Below are positions 18,124-25,160 of a stretch of DNA of 37,890 nt, one piece after another; position 1 is the stretch's first letter; every line of letters begins with the position of its first letter. The DNA comes from Bacteroidales bacterium (lineage in GTDB: Bacteria; Bacteroidota; Bacteroidia; Bacteroidales; UBA10428). Position numbers and translations under genes: made by a program. Below the pieces are notes generated by a model that did no database searches, had not been told where the DNA came from, and saw only the letters and a program-made list of their open reading frames with translations. The stretch spans positions 1-37,890 of the forward strand of contig JAFGSZ010000037.1 of assembly GCA_016934395.1 (NCBI GenBank), written 5' to 3'.

Positions 18124-18360
18124 CATAAACTTAAAATATGTTTTACAGTATATTTTAACAACATCACTATAGATTATAAAATAATTATTGTGTAATTAAA
18201 ATTTTTGGATTTGAATACCGGTATTAGACCCTAAAGTATTGAAAAAACAATTTATTGGCGACGTTTTCAAAACAATTTACACTGGCAAAATTTTATTTTA
18301 AACGAACCACTAATGCCAGTATTAATTTATAAAATATTAATGAAAAATTAATCCAATATA

Positions 18361-18392
18361 TTTGAATTCTTTAATTTTTAATCTTATATTTG
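18361..18392 (+). promoter_or_regulatory. Promoter of the peroxide-defence operon
   Basis: TTTG at 18361-18364 and TATATTTG at 18385-18392 are separated by exactly 20 bases, the best Bacteroidota-type promoter in the window. Transcription should start near 18399, inside the palindrome described next. Confidence 0.75.
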
Positions 18393-18395
18393 TTT

Positions 18396-18411
18396 ATTCT
18401 TATATAAGAAT
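18396..18411. promoter_or_regulatory. Perfect 16-bp palindrome, candidate PerR operator
   Basis: ATTCTTATATAAGAAT is identical on both strands and starts three bases after the -7 box, covering the predicted start of transcription. PerR/Fur repressors bind short AT-rich palindromes at this position and often control their own gene. The sequence is not the Bacillus PerR box, so the assignment is inference. Confidence 0.55.
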
Positions 18412-18435
18412 TATTCTCTATTAATAATTATTATT

Positions 18436-18852
18436 GTGAGCGCGGAAGAAATAAGACATAAACTGATTGAAAAGGGCCTTAAGGTAACCCCGCAACGGAT
18501 TGCTATTCTGGAAGCTATCAGTGAATTAAAGAATCATCCTACTGCTGAAAATATTATTGATTTTATAAGAGAACATCACCCAAACATCGCCACCGGAACA
18601 GTATATAAGGTACTTGAAACATTGGTTGAAAATAAAATAATTAAAAAAGTAAAGACTGACCGGGATATTATGCGGTACGATCATAAACTTGATAATCATC
18701 ATCATTTATACTGTGCAGAATCTGACAGGATAGAAGATTATACTGACCCGGAATTGAATGAATTGATCGAAAACTATTTTGCCAAGAAAAATATTCCAAA
18801 CTTTAAGATTAATGATATCAAACTGCAAATCATGGGAAATTTTTTAAAATAA
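18436..18852 (+). CDS. Fur-family regulator, PerR-like
   Basis: A 138-residue metal-dependent repressor starting at GTG. The winged-helix domain has LKVTPQRIAILEAI and NIATGTVYKVLETLVENKII. Regulatory-metal ligands comparable to Bacillus PerR can be placed at H34, D82, H88, H90 and around D101, fitting an Fe/Mn-type peroxide sensor in which bound iron oxidises a histidine. Only one cysteine (C93, in HHHLYCAES) remains of the two CxxC motifs that bind structural zinc in classical PerR and Fur, so the protein probably lacks the Zn(Cys)4 site. It leads an operon with a ferritin-like protein 12 bases downstream and a peroxiredoxin after that. The context strongly supports peroxide sensing. Confidence 0.88.
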   Translation: MSAEEIRHKLIEKGLKVTPQRIAILEAISELKNHPTAENIIDFIREHHPNIATGTVYKVLETLVENKIIKKVKTDRDIMRYDHKLDNHHHLYCAESDRIEDYTDPELNELIENYFAKKNIPNFKINDIKLQIMGNFLK

Positions 18853-18864
18853 AAACCATAACTA

Positions 18865-19365
18865 ATGAAAGAAAAAAGTATATCACTATTAAACAAAGCT
18901 GTTGCTGATGAATTGTCAGCTGTTCATCAATACATGTATTTTCATTTTCATTGTGATGATCTGGGCTACGATCTATTGGCAAATTTATTCAAACGCACTG
19001 CTATTGAAGAGATGATGCATATTGAAATCCTTGCTGAACGAATACTATTCCTGAAAGGAGAAGTAGATATAAAAGCATCTGATGAAGTTAAAAAAATTCA
19101 TGATGTAAAACAGATGCTACAAATGGCAAGCGATATGGAAGAAAATAGCGCCAATGATTATAACAAATGGGCTAATGAATGTGCCGCCAATGCCGATTCC
19201 GTTTCGAAAAAACTTTTTGAAACACTTGTAGCTGATGAAGAACGCCATTTTGATCAATATGATGTGGAGATGGAAAACCTGAATAAATTTGGCGATAATT
19301 ATCTTGCTTTACAATCCATAGAACGAAGTAAAAACATTTCAAATCAAACAAATACAAATCAATAA
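18865..19365 (+). CDS. Bacterioferritin-like iron-storage/ferroxidase protein
   Basis: A 166-residue four-helix ferritin-like protein. The di-iron ligands can be placed at E16, E49 and H52 (EEMMH), E91 or E92, E124 and H127 (DEERH), the bacterioferritin pattern. Met50, just after E49, occupies the place of the haem-ligating Met52 of E. coli bacterioferritin, so haem binding between subunits is possible. Such proteins oxidise Fe2+ with O2 or H2O2 and store it as mineral, limiting Fenton chemistry. The gene lies 12 bases after the PerR-like gene and 18 bases before the peroxiredoxin. Length is slightly longer than E. coli Bfr because of a polar Asn/Thr/Gln tail. Confidence 0.85.
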   Translation: MKEKSISLLNKAVADELSAVHQYMYFHFHCDDLGYDLLANLFKRTAIEEMMHIEILAERILFLKGEVDIKASDEVKKIHDVKQMLQMASDMEENSANDYNKWANECAANADSVSKKLFETLVADEERHFDQYDVEMENLNKFGDNYLALQSIERSKNISNQTNTNQ

Positions 19366-19383
19366 AAACAATAAATTAATACA

Positions 19384-20106
19384 ATGGAACAAACACAAGA
19401 ACAACAAGTAGTATCGATGCCACGTATTGGCGAACCCGCACCTGAATTTAAAGCAGTAACTACCCAGGGAGACATCAATTTTCCTTCAGATTATAAAGGA
19501 AGCTGGGTAATACTTTTTAGCCATCCGGCTGATTTTACACCCGTATGTACTTCTGAATTTATGACCTTTGCTACCATGGAAAAACAGTTTGCCCAGGCTA
19601 ACTGTAAACTGGTGGGATTGTCTGTTGACGGTTTATACAGTCATATTGCATGGCTCAGAACCATTAAAGACAAAATTGAATACAGGGGAATGAAAGATGT
19701 GGAAGTTAAATTTCCACTTATTGAAGATATCACGATGAATGTGGCAAAAAAGTACGGTATGATACAGCCGGGTGAAAGCAACACTAAAGCTGTACGCGCA
19801 GTATTTTTTGTTGATCCAAAAGGGATTATTCGCGCCATAATTTATTATCCACTAAGCCTTGGACGTAATTTTGATGAATTGTACAGAGCCCTTATTGCCA
19901 TGAAAACAGCGGATGAATTTGGTGTAGCAACACCGGCCGACTGGCGTGCAGGTGATGATGTAATCATTTCACCCGCAGGTTCATGTAACGCAGCCAAAGA
20001 CCGTATGGATGGAAAAGATTCCAACATTGATGAATGTAAAGACTGGTTTTTCTGTACTAAAAAACTCGATAAAGACAAAGTCTTAAAAGCTGTTATTAAA
20101 GGCTAG
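19384..20106 (+). CDS. Peroxiredoxin, Prx6 family (archaeal-type cysteines)
   Basis: A 240-residue thiol peroxidase. The peroxidatic cysteine is C55 in SHPADFTPVCTSE, and DPKGIIRAIIYYPLSLGRNFDE is a Prx6 signature. The C-terminal arm carries C201, C218 and C224; the six-residue spacing of the last two (ECKDWFFC) matches the resolving pair in the archaeal Prx6 enzyme of Aeropyrum pernix, so it probably works through a disulfide and not as a 1-Cys enzyme. It reduces H2O2 and alkyl peroxides in the cytoplasm. Being last in the PerR-like operon, it should be induced by peroxide. Confidence 0.95.
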   Translation: MEQTQEQQVVSMPRIGEPAPEFKAVTTQGDINFPSDYKGSWVILFSHPADFTPVCTSEFMTFATMEKQFAQANCKLVGLSVDGLYSHIAWLRTIKDKIEYRGMKDVEVKFPLIEDITMNVAKKYGMIQPGESNTKAVRAVFFVDPKGIIRAIIYYPLSLGRNFDELYRALIAMKTADEFGVATPADWRAGDDVIISPAGSCNAAKDRMDGKDSNIDECKDWFFCTKKLDKDKVLKAVIKG

Positions 20107-20111
20107 AAAAT

Positions 20112-20150
20112 TATCAATCTAACAGGTTTCAAAAACCTGTTAGATTGATA
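20112..20150. repeat. Long palindromic hairpin after the peroxiredoxin gene
   Basis: TATCAATCTAACAGGTTT (20112-20129) pairs perfectly with AAACCTGTTAGATTGATA (20133-20150) around a 3-base loop, giving an 18-bp stem. It starts six bases after the operon's last stop and can act as a transcription terminator or mRNA-stabilising end, although only a short T-poor tail follows. The length and perfection are more like a dispersed palindromic repeat than a standard terminator. Confidence 0.8.
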
Positions 20151-20314
20151 TTATCTTAATAATTTATTAATAACTGCATTTTAATACACTATTAATAGAA
20201 CAAATTTGAATTCTGAAATTAAACAGGATTTGTAAGATTTAAGAAATGAGTTGCAAACTCAAAATTTATTTATCGGCATTACAAACGCTGACGAGTAGAA
20301 GTATATAAACCGGT

Positions 20315-20512
20315 TTAATTCTTTTTTTCTCCGCATTCACCGGCCACTCCGCATCCACAACTAAATTCCTCGCTGCCATCTTTACGAGCTGCCGATTGAC
20401 ATGACCCTGAGGTGAATGTTGCCTTCTTATCAAGCAATAACCTGATACCCATTGCCAGCACAACAAAACCGACTAAAACCAACGATATAACTAATAATTG
20501 AAGAAATGCCAT
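20315..20512 (-). CDS. Small membrane protein with cysteine-rich tail
   Basis: A 65-residue protein with one N-terminal membrane helix (about 4-26, LQLLVISLVLVGFVVLAMGIRLLL) and a soluble tail holding SGSCQ and then SCGCGVAGECG, so four cysteines lie close together, able to bind a metal or cluster. It lies 59 bases downstream of a similar small membrane protein (20572-20805), and both share the layout of helix, basic KK/RKDGK-type motif and cysteine tail. No enzymatic domain is present. The function is unknown; a role in redox or metal handling is inference from the cysteines. Confidence 0.65.
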   Translation of the reverse strand: MAFLQLLVISLVLVGFVVLAMGIRLLLDKKATFTSGSCQSAARKDGSEEFSCGCGVAGECGEKKN

Positions 20513-20571
20513 GTTAATTAATTCTGAGAATAAATTCGTTTAATGCTATAACAAGAGCAGGAGTAAAAAGT

Positions 20572-20805
20572 TTAACGGGCGAGCTTCAGTTCGGATGGAT
20601 TAATCCTGGTATTTTTTTTCATCTTTTTATAATGTGCTACTTCACTACAACGCGTACAGGTAATTCCCAATTTGCGCATATTTTTATTTTTCCCAACTTC
20701 CGTTTCCGGAAATTTTCCATCCTTTCTGAAAAAGATATTAAATCCCAGCAATAGAAATGAAAGTCCGACAAGAACAATTACGATCAATAAAACTTCTATA
20801 TTCAT
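20572..20805 (-). CDS. Small single-pass membrane protein with CxxC motif
   Basis: A 77-residue protein from the ATG at 20805 (the frame extends two codons further to a TTG at 20811). One hydrophobic helix spans about residues 3-26, followed by FFRKDGKFPETEVGKNKNMRKLGITCTRCSE, a block that looks strongly conserved in style, with a CxxC pair at its end, and a basic tail. I believe similar short proteins are common in Bacteroidota, but no function is known to me. It is co-oriented with the gene at 20315-20512 and has a predicted promoter directly upstream. Confidence 0.65.
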   Translation of the reverse strand: MNIEVLLIVIVLVGLSFLLLGFNIFFRKDGKFPETEVGKNKNMRKLGITCTRCSEVAHYKKMKKNTRINPSELKLAR

Positions 20806-20821
20806 ATTCAAAATTTGACCA

Positions 20822-20829
20822 CAAAAATA
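20822..20829 (-). promoter_or_regulatory. -7 box for the two small membrane proteins
   Basis: Minus-strand TATTTTTG matches TAnnTTTG, 17 bases before the ATG at 20805, with a TTTC at roughly the -33 position. This supports the chosen start. Confidence 0.45.
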
Positions 20830-20934
20830 GGGTTTTTAACCGAAATCTGTATATAATTTTCACTTACCTGCATTCCCAATATAAAATATATTGTATGAAT
20901 TATCCAAACACTATTTCTTTAAACTTTAAGTTCA

Positions 20935-20942
20935 TATTTTTG
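20935..20942 (+). promoter_or_regulatory. -7 box for the fused E1 dehydrogenase
   Basis: TATTTTTG matches TAnnTTTG, 29 bases upstream of the ATG at 20972; the -33 region has only TTTC. Confidence 0.45.
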
Positions 20943-20971
20943 TTAACCAATCTGTAAAATAAATTTCTGAA

Positions 20972-23407
20972 ATGTCAGTATCCAAAACAGCCACAAACAC
21001 AACAAACAATACACAACTTTCGAAAAAAGAAATTCTACAGGATTATTTACTTGCCCACCAAAGTCGCCAACTGAGCCTTATTGGCCGCAAAGAAGTATTT
21101 TCGGGAAAGGCTAAATTTGGTATTTTTGGCGATGGAAAAGAAGTGGCCCAAATTGCCTATGCCAAATATTTCAGGGATGGAGACTGGCGTTCGGGCTATT
21201 ATCGCGATCAGACCTTTGTGCTTGCCACAGGTTTATTTTCACTGGAAGAATTTTTTGCGCAGCTATACGGATTTACAGATGTAACATGGAATCCCGGTAA
21301 CGGTGGTCGCTCATTTAATAACCATTTTGCCTCCCGTACTCTTGAAAAAAATGGGAAATGGAAATCCCTGACCAAACAAAAAAATTCTTCATCAGATGTT
21401 TCACCTACTGCCGGTCAGATGCCAAGATTATTAGGGCTTGCGCTGGCATCAAAACTTTTCAGAAAAAACAAAAATCTTCACCGATATTCAGATTTTTCGA
21501 ATAAAGGCAATGAGGTGGCATTCGGGTCAATTGGAGATGCCAGCACGTCCGAAGGCCATTTTTTTGAAACCTTAAATGCTGCAGCAGTTATACAGGTGCC
21601 TATGGCGCTCGCTGTATATGACGATGGTTATGGAATTTCGGTTCCTACCAGCAAACAAACCGTGAAAGGCACCATTTCGGAAGCCCTCCGGGGATTCGAA
21701 AAAAACGGAAGTGAAACCGGGATACTTATTTATAAAGCCCGTGGCTGGGATTATCCTGAATTGCTTCGTGTATTTAAAGAAGGAATCGACCGCTGCCGGG
21801 AAGAACATGTTCCGGTATTATTTCATATTACTGAAATGACCCAACCGCAAGGCCATTCCACTTCCGGATCGCACGAACGTTACAAATCCAAAGAACGCCT
21901 GGAATGGGAAGAAGCTTTCGATCCGCTCAAAAAAATGAGAGGATGGATTTTACAAAATAAAATAGCATCGGTTGAAGAATTAAACAAAGTTGAACAGCAG
22001 GCTTTGGATAATGTACAACATGCAAGAAAAAAGACCTGGAATGCATATCAGCAGCCCATACGAAATGAACGCGATGAAATACTGAAAATAATTGAAGGAC
22101 GTTCCTGCCAGTGTAAAAATGATCATTTGGATAAAATTTCCATTATCAGTCAGAATTTAAAAAATTTAAAAAATCCGATACAGAAAGATACCATAAGTTC
22201 TGCAAAACGCTTATTGAGCTACATTTGCCAGGACTGTCCACAGCGTAAAGAACTGGCCAGGGAATTATCGAACTGGTTAAATAAAAGTAAGGTATCAAAA
22301 TTTGAAAAGTACAGCGCCCAAATGTATCTTGAAAATTTGTATTCGGTGCTGAATGTAAAATCTGTCCCTCCCCTGTTTTCTGAAGATTCCGTTGAGATTA
22401 CCGGCCGTGAAGTGCTTCGTGAAAATTTTGACCATTTATTCGAAAAATATCCCCTGTTGGTAGCCTTTGGAGAAGATGTGGGAAAAATTGGCGGAGTGAA
22501 TCAGACATACGAAGGCTTACAGGAGAAATATGGAGAAGAACGAATTTTTGATACAGGCATTCGGGAAACCTCAATAATTGGCAAAGGTATCGGACTGGCC
22601 CTTCGGGGTTTCCGCCCTATAGCAGAAATCCAGTATTTCGATTATTTATTATATGCGCTTCAAACCCTGAGTGACGACCTGGCTACTACTCACTGGAGGA
22701 CAGCCGGCGGGCAAACAGTTCCGTTGATTATCAGTACCCGCGGACACCGCCTGGAAGGTATCTGGCATTCCGGATCACCACTAAGTATGGTTATTAACTC
22801 CATTAGGGGTGTATATATTTGTGTACCCAGAAACATGACCCAGGCAGCAGGTTTTTATAATACCCTGCTTGAAGGCCAGGACCCTGCACTGGTGATCGAA
22901 CCACTAAACGGGTATCGTTTAAAAGAAATACGGCCCGATAATATCGGCGAATATAAAATTGCATTGGGTATTCCCGAAATTCTTACACACGGTAATGATT
23001 TGACTCTGGTAACCTATGGTTCCTGTGTTCGCATAGCACAGTATGCCGTAAAACAATTAAAAGAATTTGATATCCATGTTGAATTAATCGATGTGCAAAC
23101 CCTCCTTCCCTTTGACGTTCATGAAGTAATACTTCAGTCCGTTAAAAAAACCAGAAGAGTATTGTTCTTTGATGAAGATGTACCCGGGGGCGCCACAGCA
23201 TATATGATGCAAAATGTGCTTGAAGGACAGCAAGCCTACTCTTACCTCGATTCCGAACCCCGCACACTAACTGCTATGGACCACAGACCGGCCTATTCCA
23301 CCGATGGTGATTATTTTTCCAATCCTAATGCCGAAAATGTGTTTGAAACGGTTTATGAAATGATGCACCGGGTTAATCCCGGAAAATATCCTGAATTGTA
23401 CGGTTAA
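20972..23407 (+). CDS. Fused alpha/beta E1 component of a 2-oxoacid dehydrogenase
   Basis: An 811-residue thiamine-diphosphate enzyme in which the alpha and beta subunits of a branched-chain-type E1 are joined. The alpha half (about 20-365) has RDQTFVLATG, the TPP/Mg site GSIGDASTSEGHFFETLN (186-202) and YDDGYGISVP (216-225). The beta half (about 475-811) has LLVAFGEDVGKIGGVNQTYEGL, FDTGIRETSIIGKGIGLALRG and FDEDVPGGA. The linker carries two cysteine pairs, C379/C381 and C419/C422. It decarboxylates a 2-oxoacid and passes the acyl group to a lipoyl E2; neither E2 nor E3 is adjacent, so partners are elsewhere. Pyruvate and branched-chain oxoacids are both possible substrates. Confidence 0.92.
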   Translation: MSVSKTATNTTNNTQLSKKEILQDYLLAHQSRQLSLIGRKEVFSGKAKFGIFGDGKEVAQIAYAKYFRDGDWRSGYYRDQTFVLATGLFSLEEFFAQLYGFTDVTWNPGNGGRSFNNHFASRTLEKNGKWKSLTKQKNSSSDVSPTAGQMPRLLGLALASKLFRKNKNLHRYSDFSNKGNEVAFGSIGDASTSEGHFFETLNAAAVIQVPMALAVYDDGYGISVPTSKQTVKGTISEALRGFEKNGSETGILIYKARGWDYPELLRVFKEGIDRCREEHVPVLFHITEMTQPQGHSTSGSHERYKSKERLEWEEAFDPLKKMRGWILQNKIASVEELNKVEQQALDNVQHARKKTWNAYQQPIRNERDEILKIIEGRSCQCKNDHLDKISIISQNLKNLKNPIQKDTISSAKRLLSYICQDCPQRKELARELSNWLNKSKVSKFEKYSAQMYLENLYSVLNVKSVPPLFSEDSVEITGREVLRENFDHLFEKYPLLVAFGEDVGKIGGVNQTYEGLQEKYGEERIFDTGIRETSIIGKGIGLALRGFRPIAEIQYFDYLLYALQTLSDDLATTHWRTAGGQTVPLIISTRGHRLEGIWHSGSPLSMVINSIRGVYICVPRNMTQAAGFYNTLLEGQDPALVIEPLNGYRLKEIRPDNIGEYKIALGIPEILTHGNDLTLVTYGSCVRIAQYAVKQLKEFDIHVELIDVQTLLPFDVHEVILQSVKKTRRVLFFDEDVPGGATAYMMQNVLEGQQAYSYLDSEPRTLTAMDHRPAYSTDGDYFSNPNAENVFETVYEMMHRVNPGKYPELYG

Positions 23408-23592
23408 AAAAATTTTACTTTACAATAAACCAAACCGTTTTATAATTTCCTCCTTAATAATTCTGACGATTTGCAGGGAATATCTAATCTTTCATATTAG
23501 TCTGGTATAACATGTAATTTTAAATTATATTTATTCCTAAAAATATTTAATGTCGAATTAAACTGGCGGCTATAAAATATTCATCATTATTA

Positions 23593-24651
23593 ATGAAAAA
23601 AATTATTATTCCTCTTTTTTTTGTAATTATTCTGTTGTTTTTTATCATTATTAAAGGAATAAATAATAATAAAATCCAGGAAACGATATTCTCCAATCCG
23701 AGAAGTGGTGTGGCGGTTATTCTGACCGGTGCAGCAGCGCGGATACCCCAGGAAGCTGCTTTGCTTGAAGAATTGGATAAAAGAGGACAGCTTAAAGATC
23801 TTGTATTTATATCCGGTGTGAGTTCAGGTGCGCTGAATTCAGTAATGCTTAATGGTATTCTGACTGGAAAAATCTCCTGGGATGATTATAAAAATATTCT
23901 GTATAACCTTAAAAACAGTGATGTATTTACTCAGGAAGGAAAAAAAATACCTGTAAATACTTTACCTGCCAGGGCGCTATATAAAAAAGTAGTAGAAGAT
24001 CGATTAGGATATTATACTATTGGTGACCTCCCATATTATACCGAAATATCTTTTACACATCTGAAAGAACTAGATTTGAAAAAAACCACATATCGGATGT
24101 GCAGCCGTAAAATCAATGAAGAAACCGATACCACTTTAAACCTGGTGGATATTATTATGGCCTCTTCGGCATTCCCTCTGGTTTTTCCTCCTGTAAAAAT
24201 ACAACATGTTAAAACCATTCCTGATGTTGAATACATTGATGGCGGAGTTGGTGATGACCACGTCCCGTTTCAAGCCCTTTTGGAATTTGAAAAATTCAGG
24301 CGTTCAGGAATCGAAAAAGTTTATATTATCAGCAGAAAAAGCGATAGTATACCGGAAATTAGTGAAGAACTAAGAGGGATTGGTATCAACGATAAAGGAA
24401 TATTTGACAAACTTGGTATTTCTTTAGATGCCTTTTTAAGTAAAGGAATTTTAAAAAGACTTGAGGCATATGCTGCCGAAGCTCCTGAACTGGTTCCCCG
24501 CACATATATCTGGATACCCGACTTTGAGGCAAATTTTTTATTGTTCGATTTTGATAATCTTAAAAAACAATACGAACTAACCACTGAGTGGGCAAAAACC
24601 CACGATCCGGTACCTCTTGAAATTTTTTTACAGACCCATCAAGTCAAATAG
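23593..24651 (+). CDS. Patatin-like phospholipase domain protein, membrane-anchored
   Basis: A 352-residue protein with an N-terminal hydrophobic segment (about 4-21) followed by a patatin-like fold. The nucleophile motif GVSSG gives Ser77, and the catalytic Asp is D216 in YIDGGVGDD, so the Ser-Asp dyad is intact. The glycine-rich oxyanion loop, GGGxxG/R in most members, is altered to LTGAAAR (44-50). SAFPLVFPPV near 192-201 is typical of the family. It should hydrolyse acyl esters of lipids at the inner membrane or periplasm. It stands alone, between the E1 gene and the BlaI/M56 pair. Confidence 0.82.
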   Translation: MKKIIIPLFFVIILLFFIIIKGINNNKIQETIFSNPRSGVAVILTGAAARIPQEAALLEELDKRGQLKDLVFISGVSSGALNSVMLNGILTGKISWDDYKNILYNLKNSDVFTQEGKKIPVNTLPARALYKKVVEDRLGYYTIGDLPYYTEISFTHLKELDLKKTTYRMCSRKINEETDTTLNLVDIIMASSAFPLVFPPVKIQHVKTIPDVEYIDGGVGDDHVPFQALLEFEKFRRSGIEKVYIISRKSDSIPEISEELRGIGINDKGIFDKLGISLDAFLSKGILKRLEAYAAEAPELVPRTYIWIPDFEANFLLFDFDNLKKQYELTTEWAKTHDPVPLEIFLQTHQVK

Positions 24652-24727
24652 TAATCCATTTTTATCCTTTCCGGGAAGTATGAATATCATATAAATCTTA
24701 AAAATTGTTAAATTTTCTGAATTATCT

Positions 24728-24741
24728 ACTATATGTATAGT
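24728..24741. promoter_or_regulatory. Candidate BlaI operator
   Basis: ACTATA-TG-TATAGT is an inverted repeat with 6-bp arms. The half-site TATAGT (24736-24741) recurs at 24756-24761, 20 bases on, next to the -7 box. BlaI/MecI repressors bind dyads of the TACA/TGTA kind over their own promoters; this site is similar in placement but not identical in sequence. Confidence 0.5.
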
Positions 24742-24760
24742 TTATTATAAATGTTTATAG

Positions 24761-24768
24761 TATATTTG
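24761..24768 (+). promoter_or_regulatory. -7 box of the BlaI/M56 operon
   Basis: TATATTTG is a full TAnnTTTG match 16 bases ahead of the BlaI ATG. No TTG lies at the expected -33 position; instead the region is occupied by the operator-like repeats. Confidence 0.6.
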
Positions 24769-24784
24769 ATTTAAATTTTTTACA

Positions 24785-25159
24785 ATGAAAGAGATCACAA
24801 AAGCACAGGAAGATATTTTAAAAGCCCTTTGGGAAATAAACGACGGCGCTGTAAGCGATGTACTGGAGTTTTTGCCTGAACCCAAACCCGCTTACAATAC
24901 AGTGGCAACGGTAATTAAAGTACTTGAAAAAAAAGGATATGTTTCTCATAAAACCTATGGTAAAACCCATGTATATTTTCCGGTTGTAACCAAAAAAGAC
25001 TATTCGCAACACATTTTAAAAGATGCTCTAAAAGGATTATTCAACGGTTCTGTAAATCAGATGGTATCTTATTTTGTAAAAAATAAAGAAGTCAGTTTAA
25101 ATGAACTTGAAGAATTAAAGGAAATGCTGGATAAGGAAATCAATAAACAAAAACACTAA
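24785..25159 (+). CDS. BlaI/MecI/CopY-family transcriptional repressor
   Basis: A 124-residue winged-helix repressor. It opens with ITKAQEDILKALWEINDGAVSDVLEFL and NTVATVIKVLEKKGYVSHKTYGKTHVYFPVV, the DNA-binding domain of the BlaI family. The C-terminal third (NQMVSYFVKNKEVSLNELEELKEMLDKE) is the dimerisation helix region where the partner protease normally cleaves. One base separates it from the M56 gene, so they form the standard sensor-repressor pair. In staphylococci this controls beta-lactamase; no beta-lactamase is nearby here, so the target is probably something else, starting with its own operon. Confidence 0.93.
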   Translation: MKEITKAQEDILKALWEINDGAVSDVLEFLPEPKPAYNTVATVIKVLEKKGYVSHKTYGKTHVYFPVVTKKDYSQHILKDALKGLFNGSVNQMVSYFVKNKEVSLNELEELKEMLDKEINKQKH

Positions 25160-25160
25160 A

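Noticed and set aside
17113-18323. AATACTGGCATTA at 17113 and its complement at 18311 considered as a long-range inverted repeat
   Set aside because: A 13-base match is expected by chance several times in a window of this size, and the flanks do not match.
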